In this document: positions 1 through 8,461 of the stretch, piece after piece
Numbering within the stretch: the stretch's first letter is position 1
Layout: the number at the start of each line of letters is the position of its first letter
NCBI GenBank assembly: GCA_964555645.1
Contig: CAZKTA010000007.1
Coordinates: forward strand, 62,001 to 126,000
DNA from: DTLC01 sp964555645
GTDB lineage: Bacteria > Verrucomicrobiota > Verrucomicrobiia > Limisphaerales > DTLC01
DNA length: 64,000 nucleotides
Direction: 5' to 3'
Translations under genes and position numbers: made by a program
The notes under the pieces: generated by a model
Seen by the model: the letters and a program-made list of their open reading frames with translations, nothing else
The model's database searches: none
Told to the model about the DNA's origin: nothing

Positions 1-318
1 AGTCGAATTACCGATCACGCAATTGTCACCTATTATCACATTCTCGCGGATATACGCAGAGTGACGGATAATGCAGTTCCTCCCGATTACCGCTGGCCCT
101 TTTATCATCGCACCGTCCTCGACCACAGTTGCTTCGCCCGTGGAAACCGCGTCGCCTATGAATGAAGTGCCGATGCACTTGTTTCTTAGCATGTGGCTAG
201 TGAAGCTCGACAAGTACGATTCTAATCTTCGCAAAACATCCCAAGGATACGCGCATCCCGAAAAGAGATCGCCATGAGCTGTCTGCGAAAGGTCAAATAA
301 GCTGTTGATTGTTATCAT
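1..318 (-). CDS. Left-handed beta-helix (hexapeptide) transferase-like protein, partial
   Basis: The first 106 codons of a minus-strand gene that leaves the window on the left; the ATG is at 318. I translated it by hand. After a helical N-terminus of about 45 residues containing 'VLRRLESYLSSF', the sequence becomes regular hexapeptide repeats ('GRNCIIRHSAYIRENVIIG', 'GDNCVIGNST') with Ile/Val every sixth position. That is the signature of the left-handed beta helix of GlmU and LpxA-type acyltransferases. Related proteins without the nucleotidyltransferase domain are usually annotated as UDP-GlcNAc diphosphorylase/GlmU-like and are thought to act in cell-wall or LPS sugar metabolism; that role is inference here. 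The C-terminus is missing, so length and substrate cannot be judged. It is transcribed divergently from dnaN. Confidence 0.75.
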   Translation of the reverse strand, partial: MITINSLFDLSQTAHGDLFSGCAYPWDVLRRLESYLSSFTSHMLRNKCIGTSFIGDAVSTGEATVVEDGAMIKGPAVIGRNCIIRHSAYIRENVIIGDNCVIGNST

Positions 319-502
319 TCTATTACTCAAATCACTTTAGAAACAATCACTCTTTTCCAAGTCCCTTATTCTTGGCAAGGATAAGGTGTTAACTTCGTGA
401 GCAAAAGACCAAAAAGTGCTGCATAAAATGGGAGGAACAAAAAGAGTTATTTACTCACAACTTTTCCGCAAAAATTAGCCCATTGAAAAGTATAGGGACA
501 GC

Positions 503-533
503 TTGACATCTTTTCTTTTTACGGTTATTCACA
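503..533 (+). promoter_or_regulatory. Candidate dnaN promoter with a DnaA-box-like 9-mer
   Basis: A perfect -35 hexamer TTGACA lies at 503-508. At 17 bp spacing follows TATTCA (526-531), a weak -10. Overlapping it, TTATTCACA (525-533) differs by one base from the TTATCCACA DnaA-box consensus. The stretch between the two divergent genes is AT-rich. This could be the dnaN promoter under DnaA control, but a single imperfect box is not evidence of an origin. Confidence 0.35.
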
Positions 534-587
534 ATCCCTAATAAGACACCTATTTTCCTAAAAGAAAAAAAGACGCCGTAGAGCAAA

Positions 588-1694
588 ATGAAACTGATAA
601 TCGAGAAGGACGCGTTCATCTCGGGTCTGCAGAACGTGCAAAACGTTGTCGGTGCGCGAACATCTCTACCAATCCTGTCGAATGTATTGCTGCGCGGCGT
701 TGACGGAAAACTTGAGCTAACAGCTACAGACTTAGATGTAACGGTCCAATGTGGTGTTGAAGCTGATATTAAGGTTCCGGGCGCAACAACCGTCCCTCTC
801 AAAAAGCTACTTGCTATAGTACGAGAGCTTGGCCCTGAAATAGAGTTGGAAGCAGACGAAAGGAACATATGCACAATAAGCTCGCTTGCCTCTGTCTATA
901 AGCTTAACGGCATTGGCGCCGACGAGTTTCCCCCAAAGCCGCAACTTGGCGACGGGAAAAGCTTGCTCATTCTGCAACAAACGCTTAAGAAAATGTTGCG
1001 TCAGACGTCGTTTGCTATCTCAAAAGACGAGACGCGCTACGTACTTAATGGGGTGCTTTTCAGTGTAAGCGGCGGGCGTTTGACTCTAGTTGCGACAGAC
1101 GGCAGACGCCTTGCGCACGCTCAAGACGAGGGTGAGGTTAAAGGAGACACAAAAGGTGAGTTCATCGTTCCTTCAAAGGCAGTTGACGAGCTTAACCGGT
1201 TGTTGTCGACTGAAGGAAACGTTTCGATAAAGTTTATCGAAAATTTTGCAGAGTTTACGCTGCAAAAACAGGACTCACATCCAACAGTTCTGACAACGAA
1301 GCTCATAGACGGAAACTACCCAAATTATAGGCAGGTCATCCCAAACGAGGCGAAGGAGCGTGTAACGCTTGACAGGCAGGAATTGATGCAGGCGTTGAAA
1401 CGCGCTGAGATAATGACAAGCGAAAAGGCAAACTCGGTCAAGCTTGCTTTTTCGAAGAACACACTCGTTATCACCGCTAACTCTCCTGAGTACGGCGAGG
1501 CGCGCGAGAGTTTAGCCATAAACTATAAAGGCCGCGAGTTTGCTATTGCGTTTAACCCACGATACCTGATCGAGCCGCTTAGCGCCCTTGAAGAAGACGA
1601 AGTTTTCTTCGAGCTAACAGATGAGCTTAGCCCCGGTGTCATCAAGGTGAACGGCCCATTCCTTTACGTTGTGATGCCAATGCGCCTTGCGTAA
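588..1694 (+). CDS. dnaN: DNA polymerase III subunit beta (sliding clamp)
   Basis: A 368-residue protein of normal length for the clamp. It has three repeated clamp domains (about 1-120, 125-245 and 250-368) and ends in 'VVMPMRLA', the C-terminal strand typical of DnaN. Conserved stretches include 'ARTSLPILSNVLL' near the N-terminus and 'ATDGRRLA' in the middle domain. The clamp dimer encircles DNA and tethers polymerase III and other clamp-binding proteins. The ATG at 588 has only a poor Shine-Dalgarno sequence. It stands alone, without dnaA or recF beside it. A terminator-like hairpin follows at 1769, so it is probably monocistronic. Confidence 0.97.
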   Translation: MKLIIEKDAFISGLQNVQNVVGARTSLPILSNVLLRGVDGKLELTATDLDVTVQCGVEADIKVPGATTVPLKKLLAIVRELGPEIELEADERNICTISSLASVYKLNGIGADEFPPKPQLGDGKSLLILQQTLKKMLRQTSFAISKDETRYVLNGVLFSVSGGRLTLVATDGRRLAHAQDEGEVKGDTKGEFIVPSKAVDELNRLLSTEGNVSIKFIENFAEFTLQKQDSHPTVLTTKLIDGNYPNYRQVIPNEAKERVTLDRQELMQALKRAEIMTSEKANSVKLAFSKNTLVITANSPEYGEARESLAINYKGREFAIAFNPRYLIEPLSALEEDEVFFELTDELSPGVIKVNGPFLYVVMPMRLA

Positions 1695-1768
1695 CTTCCG
1701 CACTCAAAGCTGAACACTAGCTGCGCAGCCGCGCCACTTGTACGGATGAGTAGCATCAGTGCTGCCTG

Positions 1769-1795
1769 CGGCGGAAGATGCTTCTTGTCGTTTTT
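1769..1795 (+). terminator. Candidate intrinsic terminator of dnaN
   Basis: CGGCGGAAG / CTTCTTGTCG can form a stem of about nine pairs (one bulge, two G-T pairs) around an ATG loop, followed directly by TTTTT at 1791-1795. It lies 75 bp beyond the dnaN stop and faces the convergent sugar operon. The remaining sequence between here and 1965 shows nothing recognisable. Confidence 0.5.
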
Positions 1796-1964
1796 AGTGA
1801 ACATGAATCGCTCCTGATGCAGATTCGCCTAAATCCAAAAAAACAACTGTTACATTTAAACCTAAAGGTAAGCTCACGGCCGGGTTTTGGTTTTGAAGCC
1901 CCGTTTTGCAACTCAGGTAGAATTTGATGCGCAAAGGGTCAGTGCGTTACTACAATAGAGGAAC

Positions 1965-2936
1965 TTAAGTACGTCTCGAGCCGAGCCTATCAATAGTAAC
2001 TGCGGCAAGGATGACGACGCCTTTAATGACCTGTTGCCAGAAAGGTGATACATTCAACAGGAATAGGCCGTTGTTGAGCACACCAATGATCAGGCAGCCG
2101 AGTACGGTGCCGAGCACCGAGCCGCGGCCACCAGAAAGCGATGTGCCCCCAATCACTACCGCAGCGATCGAGTCTAGTTCGTAGCCCATGCCAGCTTTGG
2201 GGTCGGCTGCATCAAGCCGCGCAGTGACAATCAGGCCGGCCACAGCCGACAGCACACCACACAGCGTGTAAACGCCGAGCTTGATCCTGTCCACACGCAA
2301 CCCGGTCAGTAGCGCGGCGCGTTCGTTGCCGCCAACTGCATACACATACCTGCCGAATCGCGTATGCCGCGCCACCGCGTGAAAGATCGCAACAAGCACA
2401 GCACAGATCCAGACCGGCATGGGCAGACCCAGCAGATAGCCCGTGCCAATAAACCCGAAGCTCGGTCCAAGGGCCGTGATTGGGAACCCACCTGTCCAGA
2501 GCATGGTCAGGCCGCGCCCGATACTCATCATTGCGAGCGTGGCGACAAAGGGCGGTAGGCCGAGCCGCGTGATGCTGAAACCATTTAACCACCCCAGCAC
2601 AAGCCCGACCAACAAGCCCGCCAAGACCGCGCCCGTAGTAGTGAACTGCAGGTGTACCCCGAGCATTGGCAGGTCAATGCCGTTTTTGAGCAGCCCGGCT
2701 GCAACTGCGCCTGAAAAAGCCAAAATGGCGCCTACAGACAGGTCTATTCCGCCAGTCAAGATAACTAGCGTCATGCCGACCGACAGACACAGAGTCACCG
2801 AAATTTGAAGCAGGATGTTACGCGCGTTGCTGAGCGTGAGAAATTTGTCCGACAAAAAGCTCAGCGCAGCGATCATCAGCACAAGCGCAATCAACGATTG
2901 GAATCGTGCTAGAAACTGTTTTTGCTCGGTTTGCAT
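1965..2936 (-). CDS. Sugar ABC transporter permease (RbsC family)
   Basis: Integral membrane permease of the carbohydrate-uptake-transporter-2 (ribose/xylose) family. It has roughly eight to ten hydrophobic segments. The conserved 'GGIDLSVGAILAFSG' region and the C-terminal motif 'GGTSLSGGRGSVLGTVLG', which touches the ATPase, are both visible. I place the start at ATG 2936 (MQTEQKQF), ten bases after the end of the ATPase gene; an upstream in-frame ATG at 2996 would overlap that gene by 50 bp and add an unrelated hydrophilic leader. It is the last gene of the operon and pairs with the RbsA-like ATPase and RbsB-like lipoprotein. The substrate cannot be read from the sequence; a pentose, tetrose or branched sugar fits the enzymes upstream. 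Confidence 0.93.
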   Translation of the reverse strand: MQTEQKQFLARFQSLIALVLMIAALSFLSDKFLTLSNARNILLQISVTLCLSVGMTLVILTGGIDLSVGAILAFSGAVAAGLLKNGIDLPMLGVHLQFTTTGAVLAGLLVGLVLGWLNGFSITRLGLPPFVATLAMMSIGRGLTMLWTGGFPITALGPSFGFIGTGYLLGLPMPVWICAVLVAIFHAVARHTRFGRYVYAVGGNERAALLTGLRVDRIKLGVYTLCGVLSAVAGLIVTARLDAADPKAGMGYELDSIAAVVIGGTSLSGGRGSVLGTVLGCLIIGVLNNGLFLLNVSPFWQQVIKGVVILAAVTIDRLGSRRT

Positions 2937-2946
2937 TTTGAGTTTG

Positions 2947-4479
2947 TCATTCTGATCGAGGTAGTGCGGCGTGCATGATTTTTTCCTCGGTTGCATCGGC
3001 TCTGTTGACCTCGGCGGTTTTGCGGCCCTCGCACATGACCATAATCCGGTCTGCTACAGCCATGATTTCGGGCAATTCAGATGACGCAATCACTATTGCC
3101 AGGCCGTGCCGCGCAAGCTCGTCAATCAGAATGTAAATCTCGCGCTTGGCGTTGATGTCTATGCCGCGTGTGGGTTCATCCAACAACAATACGGTCGGGT
3201 TTGTTGCCAACCATTTTGCAAGCACGACCTTTTGCTGCGTGCCGCCGCTCAGATTTAGCACAGGTTGTTCGATCGAATGCGTCTTGATCTGTAGCCGTGA
3301 AACGAACTCCTGCGTGAGCGCGCGCTCGGCCTTGTGATTGATCAACCCGAATCGGGCCAGCCGCTTGAGACTTGGCAAGGTCATGTTTTCGCACACGCTC
3401 AGGCTAAGAACAAGTCCGCCAAGTTTCCTGTCCTCGGGCGCGAGTGCAATACCGGCTGCTATGGCGGCCAAGGGCGAGTCGAGCTGCACAGGGTTGTCTT
3501 TGACGTAAACCGCGCCTGAAGCGCGGCCGGCATGCAGGCCGAACAATGTCTCGAGTAGCTCGGTTCTGCCTGCTCCCATCAGACCGAATATGCCTAGCAC
3601 TTCGCCCGCGCGCACTTCAAAGTTTACGTCGTCAACAAGCCGCGCGCCGGGCAGCCCCGGGTTCGGCAACACGATATGTTCGGCGCGCAAAATGACGTCG
3701 CCCGGCTGTGTCCGTGTACGCTTGTACAGCTCGGTCGGTTCGCGTCCGACCATCATCTGCACGATTTGGTCTGTGGAAAACTCGCGCAGCGGACCTGAGC
3801 AGATCCGTCGGCCGTCGCGTAACACGAAGATTTCGTCAGCAATGTGCTGCAACTCATCCAGTTTGTGTGTGATGTAGATGATGGCCACGCCTTGCCGTTT
3901 GAGCCTGTTGACAAGACTGAACAGGTGTTGCACTTCAAGCTCGCTCAGGGCTGATGTTGGTTCGTCCATGATGATGATACGCGAGTTGAACGAGAGCGCC
4001 TTTGCGATCTCGACAACCTGTTGTTGGCCAACGCGCAGGCTCGAGACCGGTATGCGCGGGTCAATGCGCAGCTCAAGCTCGGCAAGCAACGCCGCTGCAC
4101 GCTCGTGCATGCGCTCGTAGTCAATCAGGCCGCTGCGTTTGACAGGTTCACGCCCGAGAAAAATGTTCTCAGCCACACTAAGCGTTGGCACAAGGTTCAG
4201 TTCCTGGAAAATGATTGCTATGCCGGCGAGTTGCGCCTGGCGCGGGTTCGCAAATTCGACCCTGCAGCCCTCGAGGTAAATTTCGCCGGCATCGGGTGGG
4301 AACACACCGGCAAGAATGTTCATTAGCGTTGATTTGCCTGCGCCATTCTCGCCTACTACAGCTGTTAACTTGCCCGCGCGCACCTGCAGATCAACGCCAT
4401 CAAGTGCCCGCACGCCGGGAAACGATTTTGTTATGCCCCGTGCCTCGAGAACCAAATCGGTATGGGTTGCGCTATACAT
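2947..4479 (-). CDS. Sugar ABC transporter ATP-binding protein (RbsA family)
   Basis: A 510-residue duplicated ABC ATPase. The first half has Walker A 'GENGAGKST' near residue 43 and Walker B 'IIMDEPTSALS'. The second half has a degenerate P-loop 'GLMGAGRTE', signature 'LSGGTQQKV' and Walker B 'LLLDEPTRGIDI'. One full-length tandem protein with a weakened second nucleotide site is the known design of RbsA/XylG-type importers. The ATG overlaps the stop of the DUF2291 gene by one base (TAATG), so translation is probably coupled. It energises the permease encoded just downstream. Confidence 0.95.
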   Translation of the reverse strand: MYSATHTDLVLEARGITKSFPGVRALDGVDLQVRAGKLTAVVGENGAGKSTLMNILAGVFPPDAGEIYLEGCRVEFANPRQAQLAGIAIIFQELNLVPTLSVAENIFLGREPVKRSGLIDYERMHERAAALLAELELRIDPRIPVSSLRVGQQQVVEIAKALSFNSRIIIMDEPTSALSELEVQHLFSLVNRLKRQGVAIIYITHKLDELQHIADEIFVLRDGRRICSGPLREFSTDQIVQMMVGREPTELYKRTRTQPGDVILRAEHIVLPNPGLPGARLVDDVNFEVRAGEVLGIFGLMGAGRTELLETLFGLHAGRASGAVYVKDNPVQLDSPLAAIAAGIALAPEDRKLGGLVLSLSVCENMTLPSLKRLARFGLINHKAERALTQEFVSRLQIKTHSIEQPVLNLSGGTQQKVVLAKWLATNPTVLLLDEPTRGIDINAKREIYILIDELARHGLAIVIASSELPEIMAVADRIMVMCEGRKTAEVNRADATEEKIMHAALPRSE

Positions 4480-5114
4480 TACTCAGGCGCGGCTAGCACC
4501 GGTATCACACGTAACGGCAGCGGCGCCGATGTGGTGCTGCTCCATTCAGCGCATCCGGCGAATTTGATCCGTGCGCCTACAGTAGCGAGCTGCCGCAATT
4601 GCGGCACAACACGCTCCTCGGTTATGCGATTTAGTTCGGCCGAGATTGCGTTGAAGTCTTGTGAGTTCGGATAATCGTTCACGTCAATCAGACCTGTGCC
4701 GTCTCTGACCGTGTTGCCGAAGACCAAACCTGTCTGCAGTGCAATCTCGGCTGATCGGGTGCCCGGCGTGACGGCCACTAGTACCTCGGTCTCAAACACG
4801 CCCACAACCGTGCCTGTACCGGCCAGGAAAAAGTTGCAGCTCTGGCTCAGGCCGAGGCTGCGGCCGAATTTTTGTCGTGCGGCATTTGGGTCAGAACGCA
4901 GCAGGCTGATCAGTTCCTCAGCGGATGTTGCTTTTGCGACGGCAGGCAAAAGTTGGTTTGTCCAGAACTTTTGAGCAAACTCAGCTGCGTTAAACGCGCC
5001 GGGTGACTTGACTTCCGATGCGCGCTCGAGCCGCACAACCCGAACCGGCGGCAACAACCAGCAAAATACAGCCAAGCCGACAAGCACAACCAGAATTCGC
5101 AAAAACCGGCGCAT
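4479..5114 (-). CDS. DUF2291 family periplasmic protein of sugar ABC operons
   Basis: About 211 residues, with an N-terminal membrane anchor or uncleaved signal ('FLRILVVLVGLAVFCWLLPP') and a soluble extracytoplasmic domain containing 'GTGTVVGVFETEVLVAVTPG' and 'LIDVNDYPNSQDFNAISAELN'. I recognise the DUF2291 family, which commonly sits between the binding protein and ATPase genes of RbsABC-type importers. Its biochemical role is not established; an accessory role in periplasmic substrate handling is plausible. The start chosen is ATG 5114 (MRRFLRIL); a GTG two codons upstream is an alternative. It is one-base coupled to the ATPase gene and lies after a hairpin that separates it from the binding-protein gene. 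Confidence 0.8.
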   Translation of the reverse strand: MRRFLRILVVLVGLAVFCWLLPPVRVVRLERASEVKSPGAFNAAEFAQKFWTNQLLPAVAKATSAEELISLLRSDPNAARQKFGRSLGLSQSCNFFLAGTGTVVGVFETEVLVAVTPGTRSAEIALQTGLVFGNTVRDGTGLIDVNDYPNSQDFNAISAELNRITEERVVPQLRQLATVGARIKFAGCAEWSSTTSAPLPLRVIPVLAAPE

Positions 5115-5292
5115 GTTCACCTGGCTTGCTGGATGGACGGCTCGGGCTTAACAGCACGCGTCATTCGCAGAGACGGTTCAATTGGACTGGTAACGCATGC
5201 GACTTGCGTGGCGTGAGGCCCGACCTGGCCCCGCGGCCTTAGCCCCGACCTCGGCTGTGCCAGGCCGCGGACGACATGATCCTGAAAAAGAA

Positions 5293-5315
5293 GTTTTCGG
5301 CTAGCCGCCGAAAAC
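5293..5315 (-). terminator. Hairpin after the binding-protein gene (terminator/attenuator)
   Basis: GTTTTCGGC / GCCGAAAAC is a perfect nine-base inverted repeat with a five-base loop. In the direction of transcription it is followed by the T-rich run TTCTTTTTC. It sits in the 261-bp gap between the rbsB-like gene and DUF2291. Such stem-loops after the binding-protein gene commonly lower expression of the downstream ATPase and permease, which are needed in smaller amounts. Confidence 0.65.
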
Positions 5316-5375
5316 CGCACGCCAGAGGCGTACGCTTCCACGCCGATCACTTTGTGTTGTGCCACACGCACCGCG

Positions 5376-6365
5376 TTACTCCTTTCGGCCGTAGCCAGAG
5401 TACAAGTGCACATTGTCTTGAGTAACAAGCTCCACCTGCACGGGCACCTTTTGCGGGAAATCGCGTCTGCCTTTGAAATATTCGTCGGCGAACTCGGCTG
5501 CCATACGCGCCATTGTTTTCGGGAACTGCATGCCTGTTGCTTCGATCTTCTTTTCTGCGATCAGGCGAATAACGTCTTCGGCACCGTCGAATCCGAAGAC
5601 TTTAACCTGTTTGTCTTTGCCGGCTGCAACCAATGCCTGGTACGCACCCATGGCCATGGCGTCGTTGCCGCAAAACACAGCATCAATGTCAGGGTGAGCC
5701 TGTAAGATTGATTCCATTACCTCGAGGCCCTTGGCGCGGTCGAACTCGCCGCTTTGCTGGGCTGCCATCTTCAAACCCGGATAACGGTCAACAACGCTGT
5801 GAAACCCGCGCGACCGGTTCCAAGTATTGTTATCTCCAACGATGCCGAGCAGCTCGGCGTACTTTGCGTTTGTGCCGACCCGTTGCACAAAATACTGTCC
5901 CAACGCAACGCAGCCCGAGTAGTTGTCAGACAAGATCTGTGCGGTGGCTGCGTCGGTAGCGTTGATCTCGCGGTCAATGCAAAATACAGGTATGCCGACT
6001 GCCTGTGCTTTGCGCACGTTTGCAATCGAGCCATTTGCATCGGTTGGATTAAACAGGATGGCATCGTACCGCGCCGCGATTATGTTCTCGAAATGCGCTG
6101 CCTCACGCGCAGTGTCATTTTGTGAATCGAACACGGTTGCGTCGTGCCCGAGCTCGACCGCGCGTGCCTTGGCTGTCTCAGCAAGCACAACAAACCACGG
6201 GTTGTTCAATGTCGAAATAACGATTGCAATTTTGCGTTTGCCAGGTGGCTTGGATGTTGGCTCACCCGGCGCCGCTTGCTCAGCTTTCGGTTTGCATCCT
6301 GTACAAAACGCAAAGACAATGCCAAGCGCCACTGCACACATTACTCGGATAGGTTTCATTCTCAT
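5376..6365 (-). CDS. Sugar ABC transporter substrate-binding lipoprotein (RbsB family)
   Basis: A 329-residue periplasmic-binding protein. The N-terminus 'MRMKPIRVMCAVALGIVF' with the following 'CTGCKPK' looks like a lipoprotein signal, with Cys about 23 as the lipid site, then a Pro/Lys-rich linker. The mature part matches the RbsB/LacI-type fold: 'IVISTLNNPWFVVLAETA', 'DAILFNPTDANGS', 'VFCIDREINATDA', 'DAVFCGNDAMAMGAYQAL' and 'VFGFDGAEDVIRLI'. It captures the sugar outside the membrane and delivers it to the RbsC-like permease. It lies 46 bp after the kinase gene and is followed by a terminator-like hairpin, which would make it the most abundant product of the importer part. Confidence 0.93.
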   Translation of the reverse strand: MRMKPIRVMCAVALGIVFAFCTGCKPKAEQAAPGEPTSKPPGKRKIAIVISTLNNPWFVVLAETAKARAVELGHDATVFDSQNDTAREAAHFENIIAARYDAILFNPTDANGSIANVRKAQAVGIPVFCIDREINATDAATAQILSDNYSGCVALGQYFVQRVGTNAKYAELLGIVGDNNTWNRSRGFHSVVDRYPGLKMAAQQSGEFDRAKGLEVMESILQAHPDIDAVFCGNDAMAMGAYQALVAAGKDKQVKVFGFDGAEDVIRLIAEKKIEATGMQFPKTMARMAAEFADEYFKGRRDFPQKVPVQVELVTQDNVHLYSGYGRKE

Positions 6366-6411
6366 GTTCAGTCTGGTTCGGTTATTTAGTGTACTTCCGG
6401 TTTGAACAGCT

Positions 6412-7893
6412 TCACAACACGCGTTTGACAGCCTGTACCCAACCCGCGTGCAACTGCGCAGCTATTGCAGCGGGCATCTGCGGCCGGTAGATCTGCACCT
6501 GACGCGGCAGCGCCGCCAACTCCTCGAGCGATTTGCACAGCCCAAGCCCGAGCAGACCGCACATGCCGGCACCGCATGCGGACGACTCTGGCACGTCCGA
6601 CACACGCAACTCGACGCGGGTCAGGTCTGCCGTAAATTGCATCAAAAACCTGTTCTGGGTCGGCCCACCATCGGCGTAGAGGCTTTGCACCGCTACGCCG
6701 GCATCAGAACGCATCATATCAAGTACGTCGCGTATCTGGTAGGCAATTGATTCAAGCGCAGCGCGCACAACATGCTCGCGCCGTGTGTGCGCTGTCATGC
6801 CAAGAATTGCCGCGCGCGCGTTAGCCGACCAGTAAGGTGCACTCAAGCCCGCAAACGCAGGCACTAGATATACCCCACCATTGTCGGGTGCACTTGTGGC
6901 AAGTTGCTCGACTTCACTGGTGTCCCGGATCAATCCGAGCTGGTTTTTGAGCCACTCGATTGTGGCAGCGGAAAAATTGATAATGCCTTCGAACGCATAA
7001 GTTGGCTGACCGCGCCAAACCCAGGCAAGTGCTGTAACGGCACCCTTCTGAGCTACACGCAATTCACCGCCGATGTTCAGCAGCACGCTTGTGCCGGTGC
7101 CAAACGTTGCTTTGGCCATGCCGGGTTGATAACACCGCTGCGCAAACAAAGACGCCTGTGAATCGCCCATCACACCGATAATTGGGACACGTTTCGGCAA
7201 GGCACCACACGCGTCTGTTTCGCCGAACTGCGCCGCGCTTTCGCGCACCTCGGGCAGCGTGCGCACCGGCACATCGAACAGCCGGCAAAGCGCCTCATCC
7301 CAACGCAGTTTGCCGATGTCAAACAGCAACGTGCGGCTTGCGTTGGTGTGGTCGGTCGCAAACACCGCGCCGGCTGTTAGCCGGTAGATTAGATACGTAT
7401 CAATTGTGCCGATACGCGCTGCGCTCGTTTGCAGCTTAGCGGCGATGTCTGGGCGCTCGTTTATTAGCCATTTGAGCTTCGAAGCCGAAAAATACGTGTC
7501 GATCTTCAACCCTGTCTTGCGCCGCACCGGTTCCTGCCAGTCTTCTGTGACAAGTTTCTGGCAGATCGGGTCACCGCGTCTGTCTTGCCACACAAGTGCA
7601 TTGTGCAACGGTTTACCAGTGGCTTTGTCAAACACAACAACCGTCTCGCGCTGGTTTGTGATGCTCAGACACGCAAGCTTGTCGAGTTCTGCCCAATGCC
7701 GCTGGGCCACATCGTGAATCACGGCTAGTGTATTTTGCCAAATTTCCTCCGCGTCGTGTTCGACCCAGCCCGGCTGCGGGTAGATCTGCCGGTGCTCACG
7801 CGTGGCCTTGTCCAGCACACGGCCCTGAGCGTCAAACAGCACGGCTTTGGTGGCGGATGTACTTTGGTCAAGCGCAAGGATTATGGGACTCAT
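6412..7893 (-). CDS. FGGY-family carbohydrate kinase (glycerol-kinase-like)
   Basis: A 493-residue sugar kinase with both FGGY halves. The N-terminal phosphate loop is 'LDQSTSATKAVLFD'. 'ITNQRETVVVFDKATGKPLH' and 'ALVWQDRR' resemble glycerol kinase, as does the C-terminal 'YADGGPTQNRFLMQFTADL'; 'FGTGTSVLLNIG' marks the second nucleotide-binding region. The family phosphorylates glycerol, xylulose, ribulose, apulose and others, and substrate cannot be decided by eye. The operon context (aldose isomerase, split transketolase, importer) favours a ketose made by the upstream isomerase over glycerol. It starts at ATG 7893, 13 bases after the four-helix-bundle gene. Confidence 0.88.
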   Translation of the reverse strand: MSPIILALDQSTSATKAVLFDAQGRVLDKATREHRQIYPQPGWVEHDAEEIWQNTLAVIHDVAQRHWAELDKLACLSITNQRETVVVFDKATGKPLHNALVWQDRRGDPICQKLVTEDWQEPVRRKTGLKIDTYFSASKLKWLINERPDIAAKLQTSAARIGTIDTYLIYRLTAGAVFATDHTNASRTLLFDIGKLRWDEALCRLFDVPVRTLPEVRESAAQFGETDACGALPKRVPIIGVMGDSQASLFAQRCYQPGMAKATFGTGTSVLLNIGGELRVAQKGAVTALAWVWRGQPTYAFEGIINFSAATIEWLKNQLGLIRDTSEVEQLATSAPDNGGVYLVPAFAGLSAPYWSANARAAILGMTAHTRREHVVRAALESIAYQIRDVLDMMRSDAGVAVQSLYADGGPTQNRFLMQFTADLTRVELRVSDVPESSACGAGMCGLLGLGLCKSLEELAALPRQVQIYRPQMPAAIAAQLHAGWVQAVKRVL

Positions 7894-7906
7894 TGGACAG
7901 ATGTAA

Positions 7907-8458
7907 CTAATTGCGTGCGGCGAGCCGGGCGCAGCTCATGCGCTCGCGCTGGCCGCCTTGATGGAAAAAATCCTGCTCCAATTGCTGTTCCAGCCGATCA
8001 AGCAAATAGTTGAGTTGGTGCGTCAGGCAAATGGCAATGTTCGCTACCACATCGTCGGAACGCGTTTGGCCAAGCTGGCGAAAGTTTTCATAAGTAAGTT
8101 TAGATTTGTGTCCGAGCTCCCGCACAAATGCAGCCTCTTTGTCGTTCTTGTCCCAAATGCGTAATTCACGAACGCAAAGGTAGTCTTCGCGATCTTTCGG
8201 CAATTCCTCCAGACTGCTGCGAGCTGTGTTTACCGACTTGATGTCGGCTTCTTTGGATGCGCCAGCAAGAGCAGACGCTTCAGATAAGTTTTGTTTGACC
8301 GAGAACGCGGTCTGAATCTTTTGGTCAACGGTGCGGGCGCTTTTGGTGATAAATATTTGGCAGAAGAGAAACGTGATGCCGTAAACTATGTCGGTCTTTT
8401 GATAGGCCAGCAGGTTGCAGTAACCGCCGTGGGGCAGAATCAAACCGTGTGGTTCCAT
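7907..8458 (-). CDS. Four-helix-bundle 'suffix' domain protein (23S IVS-protein relative)
   Basis: A 183-residue protein I recognise as the four-helix-bundle type with a C-terminal suffix domain. Family hallmarks are 'HGGYCNLLAYQKTDIVYG' at the start, 'ARTVDQKIQTA', 'SKEADIKSVNTARSSLEEL', and a C-terminal block 'LLDRLEQQLEQDFFHQGG' with 'RERM'. Relatives occur as proteins in 23S rRNA intervening sequences and as free-standing genes, especially in Verrucomicrobiota, Bacteroidota and related phyla. No molecular function is established. Here it sits inside a metabolic operon, three bases after the transketolase C gene and 13 bases before the kinase, so it is probably co-translated with them. Its presence between enzyme genes is odd and may be incidental insertion. 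Confidence 0.85.
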   Translation of the reverse strand: MEPHGLILPHGGYCNLLAYQKTDIVYGITFLFCQIFITKSARTVDQKIQTAFSVKQNLSEASALAGASKEADIKSVNTARSSLEELPKDREDYLCVRELRIWDKNDKEAAFVRELGHKSKLTYENFRQLGQTRSDDVVANIAICLTHQLNYLLDRLEQQLEQDFFHQGGQRERMSCARLAARN

Positions 8459-8461
8459 AGG

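Noticed and set aside
1664..1804. A 46-codon minus-strand frame with an AGGAG-like site, overlapping the dnaN end
   Set aside because: It overlaps the dnaN 3' end and crosses the dnaN terminator hairpin; no known family; probably chance.
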